64,000 bases of DNA from Impatiens glandulifera (taxonomy: Eukaryota; Streptophyta; Magnoliopsida; Ericales; Balsaminaceae), in NCBI RefSeq assembly GCF_907164915.1, contig NC_061867.1:50719852-50783851 (forward strand), in the 5' to 3' direction. The notes under the pieces are model-generated. The model did not search any database, was not told the origin of the DNA, and saw only the letters and a list, made by a program, of their open reading frames with translations. The position numbers and the translations under genes are program-made. Shown one piece after another: positions 59,511 through 64,000 of this stretch; the first letter of the stretch is position 1; the number at the start of each line of letters is the position of its first letter.

Positions 59511-60151
59511 CGCCTCGACGAGAACACGAAATCATCTCCAATAATATGATAAATAAGAGATATGCTATTCCTTGCTTTGATTATTTAGATAAATAGAATT
59601 GAACCAGACCTAAAATATGAATCAAGTCCGTTGTTTCAAAATGTTTAATGTTAATTTGTCAAGCCATTATCCCTCGTTACCATTATTTTTTTTAATGGAC
59701 CTTAGTTTTAAGTTGGTTTATTTATAGATTAGGCCAAAAACAAGTTTTCAAATAAGCACATTTATATGTTGAAAATGAATTTATGTTTTTGGCATAACCT
59801 AGATTAATATAATGTGAATTGTTCCTTTCAAAAAAAAAAAAAATAAGATTAACATTATTTTGTGCTGAAACAAACCCACTTGAGCTGACCGACATATAGC
59901 AAAAGAGCCGAGCCAGGTGGCAGAAACATCCATTCCATTGAATGTGAATGCCTAGTTTGGTTTTAAATTAACAGCATATATTAGAGCAAGAAAAACTACA
60001 CTAATCTGTAATGCTTTTTTACTTTTATAAAATAATCTTTAATGGCGTGAACGTTTCTGTTTTAACCAAATCAAACGCAACCCAACAATGAAACGTGTAA
60101 GTTTGAGTAATTAAGGTGAAATCAATGTGAGATACTCTAATTATAATTATG

Positions 60152-60154
<3 letters not shown>

Positions 60155-60201
<47 letters not shown>
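60155..60201. repeat. (TA)n microsatellite
   Basis: A run of about 23 TA dinucleotides, directly visible. The length is likely variable between individuals. Confidence 0.9.
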
Positions 60202-60203
<2 letters not shown>

Positions 60204-61249
60204 ATTTATTCATTAAAAAATAAATGTTTAATTTTATTTATTCGCAATAAAAATAAAACATAATATACCATCCAAACAGCCGACATAAAGCGTAAAAACA
60301 ATTATTTTTAATGTCGGCAAGCGGCATGCTATTAAATTAAAGCCATAGTCTCTGTTTGATTTATACTTGAATAATATCTTTATACAACTTTAAAGTATTA
60401 TATTATATTTACTAATAAAAAATTATATAAAATTATTAAAATTATTATTAATTGTATAAATTAGCATTTTTAACTATTTGCATATGTATAGAGTTTTTTT
60501 TTTTTTTTTTTTTTAATACCATATATATATATATATATATATTTCTAAAATAAGCTGATATACTTGGCCATAACAATATAATAAAATATACACTATCAAA
60601 CACAACACTATTATTATAGATAGACATGCCTTCTAGATATCTCTAAAATTTTTCAAAGTGACAGCAAATTTATAAAAAGAAGAAAAAAAAAAAGGATCAT
60701 TTCACAAAATTTATCATCTAATCCTTTTTTTTTATAGAATATATTTTATAAATTTGCCAAAAAAATGCTTTTATTTATTATTATTTTTTCACATAATGTT
60801 TTTTTTATCCATCACAATTTAATATTAAATATATAATTATTACTTTAATAACCTAAAAAAATAAATATAATTATAATAAAATAATAATTTTCAAACAAAG
60901 TTTAACTATATTAAACTTATTTAAAATAATAAGTTTTTGTACATAATATAAAATTAGAATTTATAAGATACAAACTTTATTTTAAATTTTAAATGTTTAT
61001 TTTAGAAAAGTTTATATATATATATATATTATTATTATTATTATTTATATACATATATAATTAAGTATAAAATAATTATTTAATTTATTTCTTATAATTA
61101 TATAAAATCTTAAAATCAACCTACTTTATAAATACTTTATAAGGTATAAACTAGTAAAATTTTAGATTTATTTAAAATAATTTAATTAATTTAAGAGTTA
61201 TTTAAAATAAAATTTAATTTAAAATACATTTGTGAATCTTTTCTCTCAC

Positions 61250-61257
61250 TATATAAA
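61250..61257 (+). promoter_or_regulatory. TATA box of the remorin gene
   Basis: TATATAAA lies about 45 bases upstream of the ATG at 61303, within a CTCACTATATAAACTCC context. A TATA box this close implies a very short leader. Confidence 0.6.
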
Positions 61258-61302
61258 CTCCATATATCGAACTGATATTCTCAAATTTAATTATCAGCAT
61301 TA

Positions 61303-63784
61303 ATGACCACGGCGGAAGTGAAAACCGGTGAATCGCCAAATATTCCGGCGCCGGCGAATGGTACTCCTGTTTCAAACGACGTCGTCGGAGAGAAGGACGG
61401 TCAGAGTAACCTTTCTCTCTCTCTTTGTTCAATTTCCTGAATAGCTGAAAAAGCTGCACACCAACTGTATGTGAAAAGTCGTCAATGAAAACTCTGCCCC
61501 CCAATTTGATTCTTTTTCATCAGAGAATGATGAAACTTAAAACCAATTCTCATGGCTATTTTGTTTTTGATAATTTAACTTCTTTAGAGAAGTTGGTTCA
61601 TGGGTATATTAATTTTAGTCTATTTCCATATTTCATTTTCTACTGTCCTACAGATCAAGATCTTTAAAGCTGATATTGACAGAGAAAAGTCTTTAATTTT
61701 GGTTTATTGACACTGACAGATCCAAATTAGTACTGTTTATTGACGCAGAAGTGTTCAATTTTGGAGATTTTTTCATAAACAGAGACAATTATTCATTGAG
61801 ATTGTTGTGGATTTGATTACTATTTGAATTATTTGAAGTGGGTGTACAACAATTGAGTGGTTACTGGTTAGGCACTAAGAGATATACGGATTCCCTTTCA
61901 TGGGTTCCACAAATATGATGGTTTCTTTGGAAAGATATTCTAATACAGCTGTAACAAGCAATTCTATTTGCATTTTCTTAATCCTGACAAAAGAAGAAGT
62001 AATCATGTGGTATAATGTCCCTTACTTTTGACATGTTTATACACTTTTGTTATGTGTGGTTTCATTTCAAATTTTGAACAGCTATTCATTATGATTAATT
62101 CTGTAAAAGAAGCTTAGATCCACATTAATATATACAGTTTTAGAACATTGATGTTGGGTTAGTTGAAAAAAAAATCTTGGTCGATCAAAAAGTAGATTAT
62201 TTTGGTATTTTGATTAATAAATTGAGTGATTGCATGGTTGAAAAGAAATAAGATGCTATTGAAGAAGGTTTTGCTTATCCCCCAAAATTTAATGAATTGT
62301 TAGCCGATTAGGGTTTTGCTTGTTTGGGCCTGAAGTTCATGTTTATCCTGTTATTTCTTGCAGAAGTCCTAGATTCTCCAGTAAAGAACGCATCATTGGA
62401 TAGAGGTCAGTTTCTAGATTTTGATTATAGTTTTCTCATTTATGAAGGGAGCTCCTTTCAAATGTAGTCATTGGTGTTAGGATGATAATGAAGTCATTTT
62501 TGTGTGTGTGTGTGTGTGTTCTCAGATGTTGCTCTTGCCCATCTTGAGAGTGAAAAGAGGTTGTCTTTTATCAAGGCTTGGGAGGAAACTGAAAAATCAA
62601 AAGTAGAGAACAAGTAAGTTTCCATGAGAATATTTTATATTTTACCACTACACATCCATATTCTAGTTGCACAAACTGAAATAATAAATAAATATTCTTG
62701 AGAAAGAGTCTTATTTTAATAAATTAATAAACAAGAAAGATAGGGTTTTCCATTTACAACCATGTTCTAGAGTTGGATATAAGTCTGAGTTTGGATGAGA
62801 AAAAAACATCGATAAATTTTCTTGAAAATACCTTTTTTTATGTATTTCGTTGATTTAGATGTGATAATCTCGTGGAACATAACTTAATTAGACATATATT
62901 TATAAATTTATTGATTTTTCTTGTCAAAACTCATGTCCAACTTCAGAAAGTGTTTCCAAACACTCTTGCATTTCTTTCATTTCAGAATCTCATATACAAT
63001 GGAATGAAATTGATCAATTTTTCCTGCTCATTCCCGCTAAGGAATTATTCTGTACCATAAATACAAAGCAGCTAAAATCTTTGATTTTACTGAAAGTACT
63101 GCAGGACATTTCACATGAGGAACAACCCAATAATTTTCTTAATCAACACTTTGTCTTTAATTACCAATTTAACTTTGTCCTTCATCTTATCGTATGTTTT
63201 GATTTGTAAATCATTTTCCTTTGTTTACTACAGAGCTGAAAATCAGCTCGCCACTGTCTCTGCATGGGAAAATACTAAGAAAGCAGATATTGAAGCAAGG
63301 CTGAGAAAGAAAGAGGTAAAAAAAATAAGATTCCAATATAAATGCAATTTTTCTTTCAAATTCTACTGATATTACTTGGGGTTTGTGTCATATGGGTTTA
63401 TATGAATCTGAAATGTTAAAATGAATAATAATCTGAAGAATTTATGGGGTTAATAGATTTTGGAATTAATCCAAATAACCAACATAAAAAACAAGCCTTC
63501 ATCTATTGAACATTCAATTTTCAAATGTGATCCCATCAAGATCCACAATCAGATGAGAAATCTGATAGAATTCATATATGAGCAAGCAGGAAGAATTGGA
63601 GCAAAAGAAGGCTGATTATGCAGAGAAAATGAAAAATAAAATTGCATTGATTCACAAGGAAGCTGAAGAGAAGAGAGCCTTGACAGAAGCCATGCGAGCT
63701 GAGGAAATTCTCAAGGCAGAGGAAACCGCTGCAAAATTTCGTGCCACCGGAATAGCTCCCAAGACCGGTGGCTGTTTCGGCTAA
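61303..63784 (+). CDS. Remorin (group 1-like)
   Basis: Five exons, 61303-61405, 62364-62405, 62526-62613, 63234-63315 and 63590-63784, in phase, encode 169 residues. The N-terminal part is proline/glycine-rich and disordered (SPNIPAPANGTPVSN). The C-terminal remorin domain is a long coiled coil: SFIKAWEETEKSKVENKAEN, SAWENTKKADIEARLRKKEE, EKMKNKIALIHKEAEEKRAL. It ends in the RemCA anchor ATGIAPKTGGCFG, with C167 as the expected S-acylation site. Remorins are plant-only proteins of plasma-membrane nanodomains that influence plasmodesmal transport, virus movement and immune signalling. The N-terminal region is somewhat shorter than in typical group 1 members (about 190-200 residues). Introns 1 and 3 are the longest, and intron 3 carries a MITE-like repeat. 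Confidence 0.95.
62502..62519. repeat. (GT)n microsatellite in remorin intron 2
   Basis: About nine GT units just before the acceptor of exon 3. A pyrimidine/GT-rich tract in this position may modulate splicing. Confidence 0.8.
62765..62962. mobile_element. MITE-like repeat in remorin intron 3
   Basis: The right end AGAAAGTGTTTCCAAA (to about 62960) is the reverse complement of the TTTGGAAACACTTTCT terminus seen in the TFB2 intron. The interior starts with TTGGATATAAGTCTGAGTTTGG, like the GGATATGAGTC stretch next to the termini in PYRD and the LSD1-type gene. The left terminus is not intact. Confidence 0.5.
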
Positions 63785-64000
63785 ACATATTTTTGGAAAA
63801 AGTTTGAGTGTATTTGGGTATGTGTGAAAAAAACTCTTTATGTAAATTTTCTTTCTTCTTTGGTGTTTGATAAGTTTGTTCTTGTGTTGTAATTTTCATT
63901 AATGTTTCATATAAAAGACTTTTCTTTGTATATTTGAAAATAATATTGTATCTTAATCTTAATTTTTTTTTCTGTATTTACAATATTGCCAATCATCTTG

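Larger units (their letters stand above)
56372..59519 (-). mobile_element. 5'-truncated Ty1/copia retrotransposon
   Basis: On the minus strand the order is GAG-pre-integrase, integrase, reverse transcriptase, RNase H, a purine tract AAGGGGAG, then an LTR. Integrase before RT identifies the copia superfamily. The element ends at the LTR (56538-56372). The 5' LTR, primer-binding site, gag and protease are missing beyond about 59519. The pol frame has several in-frame stops and at least one frameshift, so the copy is dead. Only one LTR is present, so its age cannot be read from LTR divergence. It lies between the AHL and remorin genes. Confidence 0.92.
59520..61302. other. Intergenic region with microsatellites, upstream of the remorin gene
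   Basis: About 1.8 kb of AT-rich DNA. It contains a long (TA)n at about 60155-60201, a poly-T run at about 60489-60514 followed by (AT)n at about 60523-60542, and smaller AT runs near 61014-61031. It includes the remorin promoter. No coding sequence is present. Confidence 0.6.

Overview
The window is nuclear DNA of a flowering plant, almost certainly a eudicot. Genes carry many short GT-AG introns in AT-rich intergenic sequence, and the gene families are plant-specific: PRONE-type RopGEF, PLS-class PPR, AHL, remorin and LSD1-type zinc finger. LINE, Ty1/copia, Helitron and MITE debris lies between and inside the genes. I cannot name the species. Every exon chain given here was derived by hand from splice sites, keeps phase across all junctions, and ends at a stop codon.

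Layout. 33-1958 (+) is the 3' part of a DUF4378/TRM-like gene. It converges on a RopGEF gene (5440-2940, -). After about 4.7 kb of AT-rich intergenic DNA come a small C2-domain gene (11114-10151, -) and an intronless E-class PPR gene (13619-11703, -). Next are the riboflavin-pathway deaminase PYRD (15387-18504, +), the 15-exon TFIIH subunit TFB2 (24420-19935, -), a decayed LINE (about 28770-25750, -) and an LSD1-type zinc-finger gene with PPPGWE repeats (31155-29155, -). From 31836 to 43035 there is a large satellite block. The right half then holds a small lysine-rich protein gene (43647-44092, +), about 8 kb of gene-free AT-rich DNA with a GC-richer island near 46360-46810, a two-AT-hook AHL gene (52752-55327, +), a 5'-truncated copia element with one short LTR (59519-56372, -) and a complete group-1-like remorin gene (61303-63784, +).

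The genes do not form a pathway. They are independent housekeeping and regulatory genes: transcription/DNA repair (TFB2), riboflavin synthesis (PYRD), organelle RNA processing (PPR), ROP signalling (RopGEF), chromatin (AHL) and membrane nanodomains (remorin).

The most interesting structure is the nested repeat block. An AT-rich satellite (monomer about 380-510 bp, about 17 core copies, with a higher-order period of roughly 2.6-2.9 kb) is interrupted at 32075-36010 by a Helitron-like insertion. That insertion is itself a head-to-tail array of 13 units of about 293 or 307 bp. Each full unit starts with a Helitron-like 5' terminus and carries, on the minus strand, tRNA-like Pol III A and B boxes at tRNA spacing. 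Only the last unit is followed by a 3' hairpin plus CTAA terminus. The empty target site can be read from the flanking satellite monomers. A second notable pattern is a MITE-like family sharing TTTGGAAACACTTT that sits in introns of four different genes.
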